DNA of 64,000 bases from an uncultured Roseateles sp. (GCF_913777145.1 NZ_CAJYPS010000034.1:186001-250000); one strand, 5' to 3'; positions 52,301-60,460 are shown, counted from the first letter of the stretch. The notes: generated by a model not told the origin, from the sequence alone. Made by a program: numbers and translations.

Positions 52301-54182
52301 GGTCGGCCACCGAGAAGATGGAGTGCTCGTCGATGGTGCGCATCAGCGCCTGCTGCTCGCGGCGCAGCGTGTCCAGCGCAATGCGGCTGTTGATGACCTC
52401 GGTCACGTCGTGGGCCAGCACATAGAAGCCGTTCTGCCGGCCGTCGGAAATGGCGGGCAGGTAATGCACCAGCATGTGCCGCACGCCTCCGCCGCCGACC
52501 GCGGGGAAGTCGCGCTCGAAGCGCTGTTCCTCGCCACGCAGCACCGCCTCGATGTAGGGCCGGCTGGCCTCGGTCTGCACGCTGCCCAGCAGCTGCTGCA
52601 GCTCCACGCCCATCAGGGTGTCCGCCGCGCGGCCGAAGAACTCGGCATAGGCCCGGTTGCACAGGCGCAGCCGCAGGTCGCGGTCCCAGCCGCCAATCAT
52701 GGACGGCATCGCATCCAGCACCGCGCGCAGGTCGCGGCTGGTCTGGGCCAGCTCCACGGTGCGCTGCACGACCTGCCCTTCCAGCTCCAGGTTGTAGGCC
52801 TGCAGCCGCCGCGCCTGCGCCAGCCGCTCGGCGATGGGGCGCAGCACCTTGGCCACGCCCACGACCTGGCCGTCGCCATCGAACATGGGGCTCAGCGACA
52901 GCTCCACATCCACCAGGCTGCCGTCCTTGCGGCGGCGGCAGGTCTCGAAGGGCGGCGTGACCTTGCCTTCCAGCGTGTCGCGCAGCAGGCGCCGGTCCTC
53001 CTCGTCGGCCTCGGGCGTCCAGATCAGCCCCGACACCAGCTCGCCCAGCGCCTCCTCCGACGTGTAGCCGAACAGCTGGGCCGCGGTGCGGTTCCACATC
53101 ATCACGCGGCCCTGACGGTCCAGGCCCACGATGGCATCGCTGGCGTGGTCCAGCATGGTGGACAGGCGGATGCGCTCATCCAGTGCCTCGCGGGTGCGTT
53201 GGCGCAGGCGCAGCTGCACATGCATGACCGCGGCCAGCAGCAGCGACAGCACCGTGCCCGCGCCCAGCAGCAGCCAGGGCGAGACCGGTCGCACCGCCGC
53301 CACCAGCGCCGGCCGCGGGGCCACCGTGAAACGCCACTGCCGGCCCATCACGGTGCGCTGCATCACCACCGGCGCGACCTCGGCCGCCACCTCCTCCCTG
53401 GCCAGCTCGAAACTGACCGGGCTGCCCGGATCGGTGACGTCCTCCAGCTGCAGCGCGACCTGGTCGCCCCGCAGGTCGGCCGCGTGCAGCAGCAGGTCCA
53501 GCCGTATCGGCGAATAGACAAAGCCGCTGGGGCCGTTGACCCCGAAACCCGCGGGCGCGTCGCTGGCCGGCATGGGCAGCAGCATCAGCACGCCCAGCGA
53601 ACCTTCGCGCTTGGCCTGCACCAGGCGTATCGGGCCGGTGAGGCCGGGCTCGCCCTCGCGCAGCGCGACGTCGCTCGCACGCCGGCGCGAGGCCTCGGAC
53701 GCGATATCCAGCCCGACCGCAATGCGGTTGTTGGCATGGGGCTCCACCCACTGGATCACGCGCCGCTCGCCCGCATGCGGGGTCAGCGTACGGATCTCGA
53801 AATCGGGCTCGCCCTGGCGGCGCGCCTGCGCGATGAAGGCCGCCTCCTGCGACGGCGCCACGCGCCGGATGAAGCCCACGCCCAGCACGCCAGGAAACTC
53901 GCGGGGCAGATCGCGGGTCGCGAAATAGGCGCGAAAGCCCGCCGCATCGCTGCGGTCCACGCCGGCCCCCATCAGATAGCCACGGGCGCCGCGCAGGCCC
54001 AGCACCGAGCGCTCGATCTGTGCGACCGCATTGCCCACCACGGTCTCGGCCAGGCGCTGCGTGGCCTCGCGCACCGCCTGCTCATTGGCGTGGTGCTGCT
54101 GCCAGGCCACGCTGGCCGACACCAGCAACCCCAGCACCAGCACCATGAGGCCGGGCAGCTTGGACAGCGGCGCACTCAGCAT
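49344..54182 (-). CDS. CHASE/multi-PAS hybrid histidine kinase with two REC and an HPt domain
   Basis: A 1612-residue sensor: TM1 (about 11-27), CHASE domain (about 70-250), TM2 (about 300-321), four PAS/PAC domains (about 330-880), HisKA with NTSHEIRTPLNAIIGLAYL at about 892-911, HATPase (NLVGNALKF, DTGPGIA, GGTGLGLAI), two receivers (about 1122-1240 and 1270-1390, with phospho-Asp in VVDWQMPDL and LVDVQMPGM), and a C-terminal HPt with His in ARLHKLRGSAQVVGAMEL. It overlaps the upstream RR-kinase gene by seven bases. The full phosphorelay in one chain suggests integration of extracellular and redox or light inputs. No cognate output domain is seen. Confidence 0.94.
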   Translation of the reverse strand: MLSAPLSKLPGLMVLVLGLLVSASVAWQQHHANEQAVREATQRLAETVVGNAVAQIERSVLGLRGARGYLMGAGVDRSDAAGFRAYFATRDLPREFPGVLGVGFIRRVAPSQEAAFIAQARRQGEPDFEIRTLTPHAGERRVIQWVEPHANNRIAVGLDIASEASRRRASDVALREGEPGLTGPIRLVQAKREGSLGVLMLLPMPASDAPAGFGVNGPSGFVYSPIRLDLLLHAADLRGDQVALQLEDVTDPGSPVSFELAREEVAAEVAPVVMQRTVMGRQWRFTVAPRPALVAAVRPVSPWLLLGAGTVLSLLLAAVMHVQLRLRQRTREALDERIRLSTMLDHASDAIVGLDRQGRVMMWNRTAAQLFGYTSEEALGELVSGLIWTPEADEEDRRLLRDTLEGKVTPPFETCRRRKDGSLVDVELSLSPMFDGDGQVVGVAKVLRPIAERLAQARRLQAYNLELEGQVVQRTVELAQTSRDLRAVLDAMPSMIGGWDRDLRLRLCNRAYAEFFGRAADTLMGVELQQLLGSVQTEASRPYIEAVLRGEEQRFERDFPAVGGGGVRHMLVHYLPAISDGRQNGFYVLAHDVTEVINSRIALDTLRREQQALMRTIDEHSIFSVADRRGDILSVNDGFCAISGYAREELIGQNHRVINSGYHPPEFWKEMWRTISSGRPWRGEVCNRAKDGSLYWVDSVIAPFFDAEGRIEKYVSLRNDVTERRHAEAELQRTLTLLRSVLQASTQVSIIATQLEGRVTLFNRGAEALLGYTADEVLDRMRALQFHDPEELRQRAELLSERLGRAVPPQFALAQPEVLGEPFECSYMRKDGSRVPVSLWITPMRDEAGSLAGFLGIAVDLTLRRLYESSLRDAMDEARRASRAKSEFLANTSHEIRTPLNAIIGLAYLLERTALPPRELERVRQIAQAGRSLLGLINDVLDLSKIESGKLDLDEQDFDLRALLQDEMSLLASGLDEQLVKASVQVDDEVPRRVHGDMTRLRQIVINLVGNALKFTQRGSVTLQVRPGDGPALLHFEVADTGPGIAPEVQARLFQPFMQGDATTTRQHGGTGLGLAITARLVSLMGGQIMLSSEPGVGSRFSFEVPLPEALPDGGSGRDSTDPLRVLVAEDDANERSALVRLTRLLGWQTVAVEGGAALVAEAEAAVQRGQPFDALVVDWQMPDLDGLQALARLHERLPSEQMPASVVVSAHEIERLRAATHAELAANLLVKPVSASTLFNAVNEALSRLPERAMRVLDQSSVGHGDMMWLQGMRVLIADDSLLNLDVARHVLELEGAKVVTCSSGEQALARLLAMPGELDAVLVDVQMPGMDGLEVVRRLRQEPELQRLPVIALTAGVLRSERDNAFAAGMSDFLPKPLEPQRLIRCLRRHVERYRGEPVPVIPRATVAAQASIAALQIEGLDSSRIAPSVLQDQALVLSMLRRLLAEFADLGATPRVELPARLHKLRGSAQVVGAMELARAAGELETLARNEPDVDVQSPLGALAARLQALADAAAPVLAREQARLEAEQAEAAERARQAGLVANDDTVRELLELIERQSLEALDRVQALAGPLAALLPGDGLQRLRAALQDFDFSRARSVLMEWVTRPH

Positions 54183-56047
54183 GTTGACTCCACCGCGCTG
54201 GGCAGCGTGATGACGAAGCGACTGCCCACGCCGACCTGGCTCTGCACACTCAGCTCACCGTGCATCGCACGCACCAGCATGCGCGACACCGCCAGACCCA
54301 GGCCGTGGCCCGGCGGCCCGGACCGGCCCAGACGCTGGAAGGGCTGGAACAGCTGCTCCACCTGTTCGGGCGACAGGCCGATGCCGTCGTCCGCCACGCC
54401 GATGTCCACCTGCTGGCCGCGCAGCTGCAGGTCCACCTGCACCCTCCCGCCGGAGCGGCCGTACTTGCAGGCATTGCCGATCAGGTTGTAGAGGCATTGC
54501 TGCAGGCGCGCGGCATCGGCCAGGGCCCAGGCATCCAGGTCGCCCGCCAGCGGTGCCAGCGTGATGCCGGCCGCACGGGCGCTCTCCTGCTGCGCGGTCA
54601 GGCAGGACTCGACCAGCGACGCCAGACGCAGCGGCGCTGGCACCACGCTGAAGTGCCCGGACTCCCAGCGCGCCAGGTCCAGCGCATCCTGCATCAGCCG
54701 CCGCAACAGCAGGCCGTTGTCATGGATGAGCTGCACCCGCTTGAGCTGGCCCGCGGTCAGCGGCTCGGCGGGCGAGTACAGCAGCAGCTCGGTCATGCCC
54801 AGCACGCCGTTGAGCGGGTTGCCGATCTCGTGCGCCAGGTAGGACATCATCATCTGCTTGGCACGGCTCTCGGCCTCCAGCCGCAGCTGGTCACGTGCCT
54901 GCTGCTCGGCGCGCAGACGAGGCGTCTGGTCGAACAGCGCCAGCGTGCGCAGCGGCTGCACACCGCCGGGCTGGCGCGACAGCGACACGTCCAGGCTCAG
55001 CAGCTCGCGGCCGGGCGGGGTCACGCGCAGATCGCGCAGCAGCGGCTCACGGCCGTCCAGCAGCGTGGCCGGCAGGGCCTGCAGCAACCAGGGCGGCAGC
55101 GGCCCGCCCAGCGCCTGCGCCTCGGGCAGACCCAGCAGCCGTCGCGCCGACTCGTTGGCCAGCACCACACGGCCCGCCTCGTCCAGCGACACGATGGCCT
55201 CGCGGGCCTGCGCGACGATGGCGCACAACTGGGAGTCGCTGACCTGGCGCCAGTGCGCTTCAGCTTTCTGCAGCGCATCGGCGGCACGCTGGCGCAGCCG
55301 CAGCGCATGCCGCACGCGCGCCCGCAGCACGGGCTCGGCGAAGGGCTTGCTGACGAAGTCGAACGCCCCCTGCTCCAGCGCGCGCACCTCGGAGGCGACG
55401 TCGCCATGCTGGGTCACGAAGATGATGGGCACGCCCGCCATATCCGGCCGCTCATGCAGCTGACGCGCGAGCTCAAAGCCGTCGGCCTCGGGCAGGGCCA
55501 CATCCAGCAGCAGCAGGTCCGGCGGCCGGGCCGACACCTCGCGCAGCGCCTCGGCACCGCTGCCCACGCCGACGAAGGCCAGGCCCTCGGCCTGCAGCGC
55601 GCGCCGCAGCGCGTCCAGCGCATTGGCATCGTCATCCACGGCCAGCACCGTGGGGCCTGCGGGCGCAGGCGCGGGCTTGCGCAGCACCGCACGCAGGCGA
55701 CTGCGCACCAGGTCGCGGTCCAGCGGCTTGCCCAGCCAGCCGGCCACATCCAGTTCCAGTGCGCGCACCTGCACGTCGGCGGATTGCTCGGCGGTCATGA
55801 AGATGACCGGCAATTGCGCGAGCTCCGGATCGGCCCGCAGCGCGGCGAGCATCTGCAGGCCATCCATGCCGTGCAGATGAAGGTCTAGCAGCAGGACATC
55901 CGGCAGGGCCTGTCGGCACAAGCGCAGCGCATCTTCGCCACTGCGCGCCACGCGCAGCCCGGCCATGTCCTGCACGAAGTTCTGCAGTTGCCGGACGATG
56001 GTGATGTCGTCATCGACGATCAGCAGATCCGGCCGCCCATCCTGCAT
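54176..56047 (-). CDS. Hybrid kinase with two N-terminal receivers, PAS, HisKA and HATPase
   Basis: A 623-residue cytoplasmic protein: REC1 (phospho-Asp in LLLDLHLHGMDG), REC2 (LLLDVALPEADG), a PAS domain (about 275-390), HisKA with YLAHEIGNPLNGVLGMTELL at about 410-429, and HATPase (LIGNACKYG, DDGIGLS, GHGLGLAVS). GGAGC precedes ATG 56047. Its stop overlaps the start of the big hybrid kinase gene. It lacks membrane segments and may receive phosphate from a membrane kinase such as the downstream one. Confidence 0.93.
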   Translation of the reverse strand: MQDGRPDLLIVDDDITIVRQLQNFVQDMAGLRVARSGEDALRLCRQALPDVLLLDLHLHGMDGLQMLAALRADPELAQLPVIFMTAEQSADVQVRALELDVAGWLGKPLDRDLVRSRLRAVLRKPAPAPAGPTVLAVDDDANALDALRRALQAEGLAFVGVGSGAEALREVSARPPDLLLLDVALPEADGFELARQLHERPDMAGVPIIFVTQHGDVASEVRALEQGAFDFVSKPFAEPVLRARVRHALRLRQRAADALQKAEAHWRQVSDSQLCAIVAQAREAIVSLDEAGRVVLANESARRLLGLPEAQALGGPLPPWLLQALPATLLDGREPLLRDLRVTPPGRELLSLDVSLSRQPGGVQPLRTLALFDQTPRLRAEQQARDQLRLEAESRAKQMMMSYLAHEIGNPLNGVLGMTELLLYSPAEPLTAGQLKRVQLIHDNGLLLRRLMQDALDLARWESGHFSVVPAPLRLASLVESCLTAQQESARAAGITLAPLAGDLDAWALADAARLQQCLYNLIGNACKYGRSGGRVQVDLQLRGQQVDIGVADDGIGLSPEQVEQLFQPFQRLGRSGPPGHGLGLAVSRMLVRAMHGELSVQSQVGVGSRFVITLPSAVESTC

Positions 56048-56124
56048 GTGCGCTCCTCGCGATGAACTCGCTGTTGCTGTCCTGTCCCTGTCAGCAATGT
56101 ACGCGAGCCCACCTGGAGGTGCGT

Positions 56125-56152
56125 CACCGGGGCGACCCTGGGTGCCCCGGTG
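56125..56152. terminator. 9-bp inverted repeat, candidate end signal of the H-NS-like gene
   Basis: CACCGGGGC at 56125-56133 pairs with GCCCCGGTG at 56144-56152 with a 10-base loop. It lies 17 bases past the H-NS-like stop. No T tract is present. Confidence 0.4.
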
Positions 56153-56169
56153 TGCAAGGTAACAGCGTG

Positions 56170-56529
56170 TCAGCCCTTGATCAGCAGATCCTCGGCGGTC
56201 TTGCCTGCCGCCAGGGCTTCCTTGAACCAGTTCGGGCGCTTGCCATGGCCGGTCCAGGTGCGGCCCGCACCGTCGGTGTACTTGGCCGGGGCGGCCGCGG
56301 CCTTGCCGGTCTTGGCCGCGCCACGGCGCTTGGGCGCCGCCGCGGTGGCACTGGCACGCTTGCGAGACGGGGCGCCAGGCCCGAACAGATCGGCCGGGGT
56401 CAGCTCGTAATGGGCAATGGCCTCGCGGATGCGCTCAATGACGCCCGCAGCTTCCTTGGCCCGCAGTGCGGCGGCCTCCTTCTCGAGCTTGGTGATCTGG
56501 TTCAGCACCTGTTGCAGCGATTTCGCCAT
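56170..56529 (-). CDS. H-NS family nucleoid-associated protein
   Basis: A 119-residue H-NS-like protein. A coiled-coil start (LQQVLNQITKLEKEAAALRAKEA) is followed by a basic, Ala-rich linker (RKRASATAAAPKRRGAAKTGK) and the DNA-binding domain YTDGAGRTWTGHGKRPNWFKEAL. It binds AT-rich DNA and silences acquired genes. GGAAAGG precedes ATG 56529. Two CCATTCAAT direct repeats lie upstream. It is a likely silencer of regions such as the AT-richer insert at 624-1600. Confidence 0.92.
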   Translation of the reverse strand: MAKSLQQVLNQITKLEKEAAALRAKEAAGVIERIREAIAHYELTPADLFGPGAPSRKRASATAAAPKRRGAAKTGKAAAAPAKYTDGAGRTWTGHGKRPNWFKEALAAGKTAEDLLIKG

Positions 56530-56544
56530 GGCAAACCTTTCCGA

Positions 56545-56569
56545 ATTGAATGGCCCAACGATTGAATGG
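56545..56569 (-). promoter_or_regulatory. Direct repeats CCATTCAAT upstream of the H-NS-like gene
   Basis: Two identical 9-base copies (plus-strand ATTGAATGG at 56545-56553 and 56561-56569), 16 bases apart. They overlap the untranslated leader of the gene and could be a binding site for an autoregulator. Confidence 0.45.
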
Positions 56570-56650
56570 AGTTTTGCGGCTCCGACTGTAATCGCAGGGT
56601 TCTCATTCAGAACAGGTCTTTCAATCCGCAGTTGCAATGATGAGAAGACC

Positions 56651-57751
56651 TCAGGCCGGCCAGGCGGGGTAATCGGTATAGCCGACCTCATTGCCGCCAA
56701 ATAGCGTGGCGGGATCCAGATCCGCCAGTGGCAATTGCTCGGCAATGCGGCGTGGCAGGTCCGGATTGGCGACGAAAGGCCGGCCGAATGCGACCAGATC
56801 GGCATAGCCCTGCTCGATCACCCATTGGGCGCGCTCGGCGTTGTATTGGCCGGCGACGATGATGGGGCGGGTAAAACGAGCCCGGATCTCACGTCGGAAC
56901 TCCTCCGTGAACTCGGGCGCATCATCCCAGTCGGCCTCCACCAGGTGCAGGTAGGCCATGCCCTGCTGCTGCAGGAACGCCGCCGCCTCCAGGATGGTGG
57001 GCAGGATGTCGGGGCAGTCCATGCCGCGCGCGGTCAGGAAGGGCGCCAGCCGGATGGCGCTGCGCGCCGGACCGATTTCCTCGCTGATCGCGCTCATCAC
57101 CTCCTTCAGAAAGCGCAGCCGGTTCTCGCGCGAGCCGCCGTATTCATCCTGGCGCTGATTGGACGTGGTGCGCAGGAACTGGTCGATCAGATAGCCATTG
57201 GCGCCATGCACCTCCACGCCGTCGAAGCCGGCGTCCATCGCGCGGCGGGCCGCCGCGCGAAAGTCCGCCACGATGGCGTGGATCTCCTCGCGCGTCAGCT
57301 CCCGCGGTGTCGGGCAGGCCACCATCGCCCCCTGGCCGGTGGCCGGGTCCACCTTCCAGATCGCACCGTCGAACGGCAGGGCCGACGGCGCGACCGGCAG
57401 GGCGCCGTCGTGAAAATCCGGGTGGGACATGCGCCCCACATGCCAGAGCTGCAAGAAGATGCGGCCGCCCTGCGCATGCACCGCCTCGGTCACCTGGCGC
57501 CAGCCCTGCACCTGCTCTGCGGAATGGATGCCGGGGGTGAAGGAATAGCCCTTGCCCTGTGGCGAGATCTGGCTGGCCTCGGTGACGATCAGCGCCGCCG
57601 AGGCGCGCTGGGCGTAATGGCGCGCATTCAGTTCGGTGGGAATGTCACCGGGCTGCGCGCTGCGGGCGCGTGTCATGGGGGCCATCACGATGCGGTGGGG
57701 CAGCGTCAATTCACCCAGTTGAAAGGGCTTGAAAAGCGTGGAGAGAGACAT
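56651..57751 (-). CDS. Old Yellow Enzyme family alkene reductase
   Basis: A 366-residue FMN enzyme of the NemA type that reduces activated C=C bonds of enones, nitrate esters or maleimides. APMTRARS near the N terminus and VEVHGANGYLIDQFLR, with its substrate-binding His and Asn, are present. Start ATG 57751. An SDR gene lies upstream on the same strand, 49 bases away, with a divergent LysR beyond it, which points to one regulated redox operon. Confidence 0.94.
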   Translation of the reverse strand: MSLSTLFKPFQLGELTLPHRIVMAPMTRARSAQPGDIPTELNARHYAQRASAALIVTEASQISPQGKGYSFTPGIHSAEQVQGWRQVTEAVHAQGGRIFLQLWHVGRMSHPDFHDGALPVAPSALPFDGAIWKVDPATGQGAMVACPTPRELTREEIHAIVADFRAAARRAMDAGFDGVEVHGANGYLIDQFLRTTSNQRQDEYGGSRENRLRFLKEVMSAISEEIGPARSAIRLAPFLTARGMDCPDILPTILEAAAFLQQQGMAYLHLVEADWDDAPEFTEEFRREIRARFTRPIIVAGQYNAERAQWVIEQGYADLVAFGRPFVANPDLPRRIAEQLPLADLDPATLFGGNEVGYTDYPAWPA

Positions 57752-57800
57752 GGAGTAACTCCGTGAATGAATGAATACCAGCTAGAGCACGGCGGGCCGC

Positions 57801-58472
57801 TCACTGAATCAGCGCACCGCCGTCGAGATCGATGACCGCCCCGGTCATGAAGGGGTTGTCTATGGCCAGCAGATAACCCTGCGCGATGTCTTCGGCGCGG
57901 CCGTGGCGGCCGGCCGGCAGGCTGGTGGCGGCGCGCTCCAGCATGGCCTGGCGCGCGGTGGCATCCATGGCCGCATAGGCCGCGGTGTCGGTGAGGCCGG
58001 GGCTCACGATGTTCACGCGCTGCGGCGCGAACTCGCGCGCCAGCACCTTGGCCGAGGCTTCCAGCGCCGCATTCATCGCGGTCTTCACCAGCGTGCCGGG
58101 CAGCGTGCGGCGGGCCAGGAAGCCACTGGTCAGCGTCAGGCTGCCGCCGGCACGCAGACGGCCGGCCACCGCCCGCGCCACCGCGAGGCTGCCCCAGAAC
58201 TTGGCGTCGAAGGCGGCGCGCGCCGCGTCCAGATCCAGGCCACTCAGAAAGCCGCCCGGCGCCTGGGACCCGGCGGTGAACACCACGTGGTCGACCGGCC
58301 CCAGCGCGGCGAAGTAGCGCTCGACCGCGGCCTCGTCGGCGATGTCCAGCCCATTGCGGCGGCTGGCCACCAGCACCCGACCGGGTCGCTGGGACAGCGC
58401 CGCCGCGACCGCCTGGCCTATGCCACTGTGGCCGCCGATCACGACCGACAGGGTTTGTTCGTTGAAGCTCAT
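57801..58472 (-). CDS. SDR-like oxidoreductase lacking the catalytic tyrosine
   Basis: A 223-residue Rossmann protein with the cofactor loop GGHSGIGQAVAAAL and TSG at the usual Ser position, but the YxxxK motif reads GTLVK, with Gly in place of Tyr. NAG is also altered (TAGSQ). It could be inactive, have a different mechanism, or bind NAD(P)H for regulation. The start ATG 58472 has GGAG upstream. It is divergent from a LysR gene and upstream of the alkene reductase. Confidence 0.85.
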   Translation of the reverse strand: MSFNEQTLSVVIGGHSGIGQAVAAALSQRPGRVLVASRRNGLDIADEAAVERYFAALGPVDHVVFTAGSQAPGGFLSGLDLDAARAAFDAKFWGSLAVARAVAGRLRAGGSLTLTSGFLARRTLPGTLVKTAMNAALEASAKVLAREFAPQRVNIVSPGLTDTAAYAAMDATARQAMLERAATSLPAGRHGRAEDIAQGYLLAIDNPFMTGAVIDLDGGALIQ

Positions 58473-58550
58473 GGATCACTCCTGCAAAAAAGCTGGAACG
58501 AACAATAGGCCTTCGACTCAGCGAGAAAATCGACCGAAAATCGAATGCTT

Positions 58551-58569
58551 ATTTCGACATTGGCGAAAT
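58551..58569. promoter_or_regulatory. LysR box ATTTCG-N7-CGAAAT abutting the LysR start codon
   Basis: A perfect 6-bp inverted repeat with a 7-base spacer ends one base before ATG 58570, and fits the T-N11-A pattern of LysR sites. TCGACCGAAAATCGA-like sequence lies beside it at 58530-58544. It lies in the shared divergent region and may serve autorepression and SDR control. Confidence 0.55.
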
Positions 58570-59460
58570 ATGGACCTGAATCTGCTGCAACTCTTCCTGA
58601 CCATCCTGGAGAAGGGTGGCCTGTCGGCGGCCGGGCGCGAGCTGGGCCTGTCGCCGGCCACGGTGTCAGAGCGCCTGGCCGCGCTGGAGTCGCATTACGG
58701 GGCCAGCCTGCTCAAGCGCACCACCCGCTCCATCAGCCTGACCGACGAAGGCCGCACGCTGGCAGACGGCGCCCGCCGCCTGCTGACCGACGCGGCCGAA
58801 CTGCAGCGCCAGGTGCGCGTGGGCGCGGGCACGCTGGCCGGCCCCATACGCCTGAGCGCACCGGTGGACCTGGGCACGACACGGCTGGTGCCCGTGCTGG
58901 ACCGCTTCCTGGCCCAACACCCCGAGGTCAGCCTGGAGCTGAACCTGACCGACGGCTTCGTGGACCTGGTCGGCCAGGGGCTGGACTTCGCGGTGCGCTA
59001 CGGCGCGCTGGCCGACAGCAGCCTCAAGGCCAAGCCCATCGCCGAGAACCGCCGCCTGGTCTGCGCCGCACCGGCCTACCTGGAACGCCACGGTCGACCC
59101 GAGCATCCGGACGAACTGGCCCGGCATGACTGCCTGGTGATGCGCTTCGGCGGCAACATCGACCGGGTCTGGCAGTTCCGGCTGGACGGACTGCCCCATG
59201 CGGTGACCGTGCGCGGCCGGCGCGTGGCCAACCATGGCGGCCTGGTGCGTCAATGGTGCCTGCAGGGGCTGGGACTGTGCATGAAGTCCGTTTGGGACGT
59301 GCAGGCCGACCTGGCCGCTGGCCGGCTCGTCGAGGTGCTGGCACCATTCGCCACCGCGCCGTCCGCGTTGCAAATGGTCTATCCGGCGGCGCTGGCCCAA
59401 CCGCTGCGGGTCCGACGGCTGATGGACATGATCGCGGAGCAGTTGCCGCAGCCGCTCTGA
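58570..59460 (+). CDS. LysR family transcriptional regulator
   Basis: A 296-residue LysR protein: LLQLFLTILEKGGLSAAGRELGLSPATVSERLAALE is the winged helix-turn-helix, followed by the effector-binding domain. Divergent from the SDR-alkene reductase operon, 97 bases apart, and its likely regulator. ATG 58570 lies directly after an inverted repeat. Confidence 0.94.
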   Translation: MDLNLLQLFLTILEKGGLSAAGRELGLSPATVSERLAALESHYGASLLKRTTRSISLTDEGRTLADGARRLLTDAAELQRQVRVGAGTLAGPIRLSAPVDLGTTRLVPVLDRFLAQHPEVSLELNLTDGFVDLVGQGLDFAVRYGALADSSLKAKPIAENRRLVCAAPAYLERHGRPEHPDELARHDCLVMRFGGNIDRVWQFRLDGLPHAVTVRGRRVANHGGLVRQWCLQGLGLCMKSVWDVQADLAAGRLVEVLAPFATAPSALQMVYPAALAQPLRVRRLMDMIAEQLPQPL

Positions 59461-59589
59461 AACCGTCTGGTGGCCGCACCACCGGCTTGCTTGCCGGGCG
59501 TCAAGGCAGACCGGCGTCTTTGATGATCGACTGGCGCCTGTCATCGTCCAGGCGATGCGTTCCCGCCCCTACGCTTCTCTCTCCTCCCC

Positions 59590-60453
59590 ATGTTTCTGTC
59601 TTCTCTGCTGGGCGTGCTCAGTGCGCTGGTGCTGGCGCTGAACACGCTGCTGACCTTCTCACTGATGATGCTGCCCGCGCTGCTGAAGCGCCTGCTGCCC
59701 AGCCTGCGCCGCCCCTGTGACCGCGTGCTCAACGGCCTGGCCTCGGGCTGGGTGTCGCTGAACAGCGCCTGGCTGGCCCGCTGGCAGCGTCACCCCTGGC
59801 AGCTCGAAGGTCTGGACGGCCTGAATCCCCGGGGTTGGTACCTGGTGCTGCCCAATCACCGCAGTTGGGTGGACATCCTGGTGCTGCAGCGCGTGTTTCG
59901 ACAGCGCATTCCCTTCCTGAAGTTCTTCCTGAAGCAGGAGCTGATCTGGGTGCCGGTGATCGGCCTGGCCTGGTGGGCGCTGGACTTCCCCTTCATGAAG
60001 CGCGGCAACAGCCGTGGCGCACGGGCGGCCGACCTGGCCACCACCCGCAAGGCCTGCGAGAAGTTCCGCTTCATTCCCACCTCGGTGATCAACTTCGTGG
60101 AGGGCACCCGCTTCACCCCGGCCAAGCAGGCAGAACAGAACAGCCCCTACCGGCATCTGCTCAAGCCCAAGCTGGGCGCGCTGGGCATTGCGCTGGCCAC
60201 CATGGGCGAACAGTTCGAGGCGCTGCTGGACGTGACGCTGATCTACCCCGATGGCACGCCCAGCTTCTGGGACCTGATGAGTGGCCGCAACGGCCGGATC
60301 CAGGTGCTGGTGCAGCGGCGCGAGATTCCACCGGCGCTGGTGGGCGGTGATCCGGGCCGCGACAAGGCCCTGCGCGCCCGCATCGCCACGTGGATAGAAG
60401 GGCTGTGGGCCGAGAAGGACGCGTTGATCAGTCAGCGCCTGGGTGATCGCTGA
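59590..60453 (+). CDS. PlsC-type acyltransferase (YihG-like)
   Basis: A 287-residue membrane acyltransferase with an N-terminal hydrophobic helix. The HX4D box is NHRSWVDIL and the EGTR box is NFVEGTRF, with the segment FPFMKRG, as in the 1-acyl-sn-glycerol-3-phosphate family; it likely forms phosphatidic acid or modifies other lipids. It converges with the AraC gene; the stop codons share a short palindrome. Confidence 0.9.
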   Translation: MFLSSLLGVLSALVLALNTLLTFSLMMLPALLKRLLPSLRRPCDRVLNGLASGWVSLNSAWLARWQRHPWQLEGLDGLNPRGWYLVLPNHRSWVDILVLQRVFRQRIPFLKFFLKQELIWVPVIGLAWWALDFPFMKRGNSRGARAADLATTRKACEKFRFIPTSVINFVEGTRFTPAKQAEQNSPYRHLLKPKLGALGIALATMGEQFEALLDVTLIYPDGTPSFWDLMSGRNGRIQVLVQRREIPPALVGGDPGRDKALRARIATWIEGLWAEKDALISQRLGDR

Positions 60454-60460
60454 GCCTCAG
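60450..60460. terminator. 11-bp palindrome over convergent stop codons
   Basis: CTGAG-C-CTCAG contains the stop of the acyltransferase gene and that of the AraC gene on the other strand; GGTG and CACC further out can extend the pairing. No T tract. Confidence 0.4.

Noticed and set aside
49287..54491. 1734-residue open frame antisense to the large hybrid kinase
   Set aside because: It is composed of Gln/His/Arg-rich sequence, as expected of an antisense frame in GC-rich DNA, and the opposite strand encodes a complete set of known domains.
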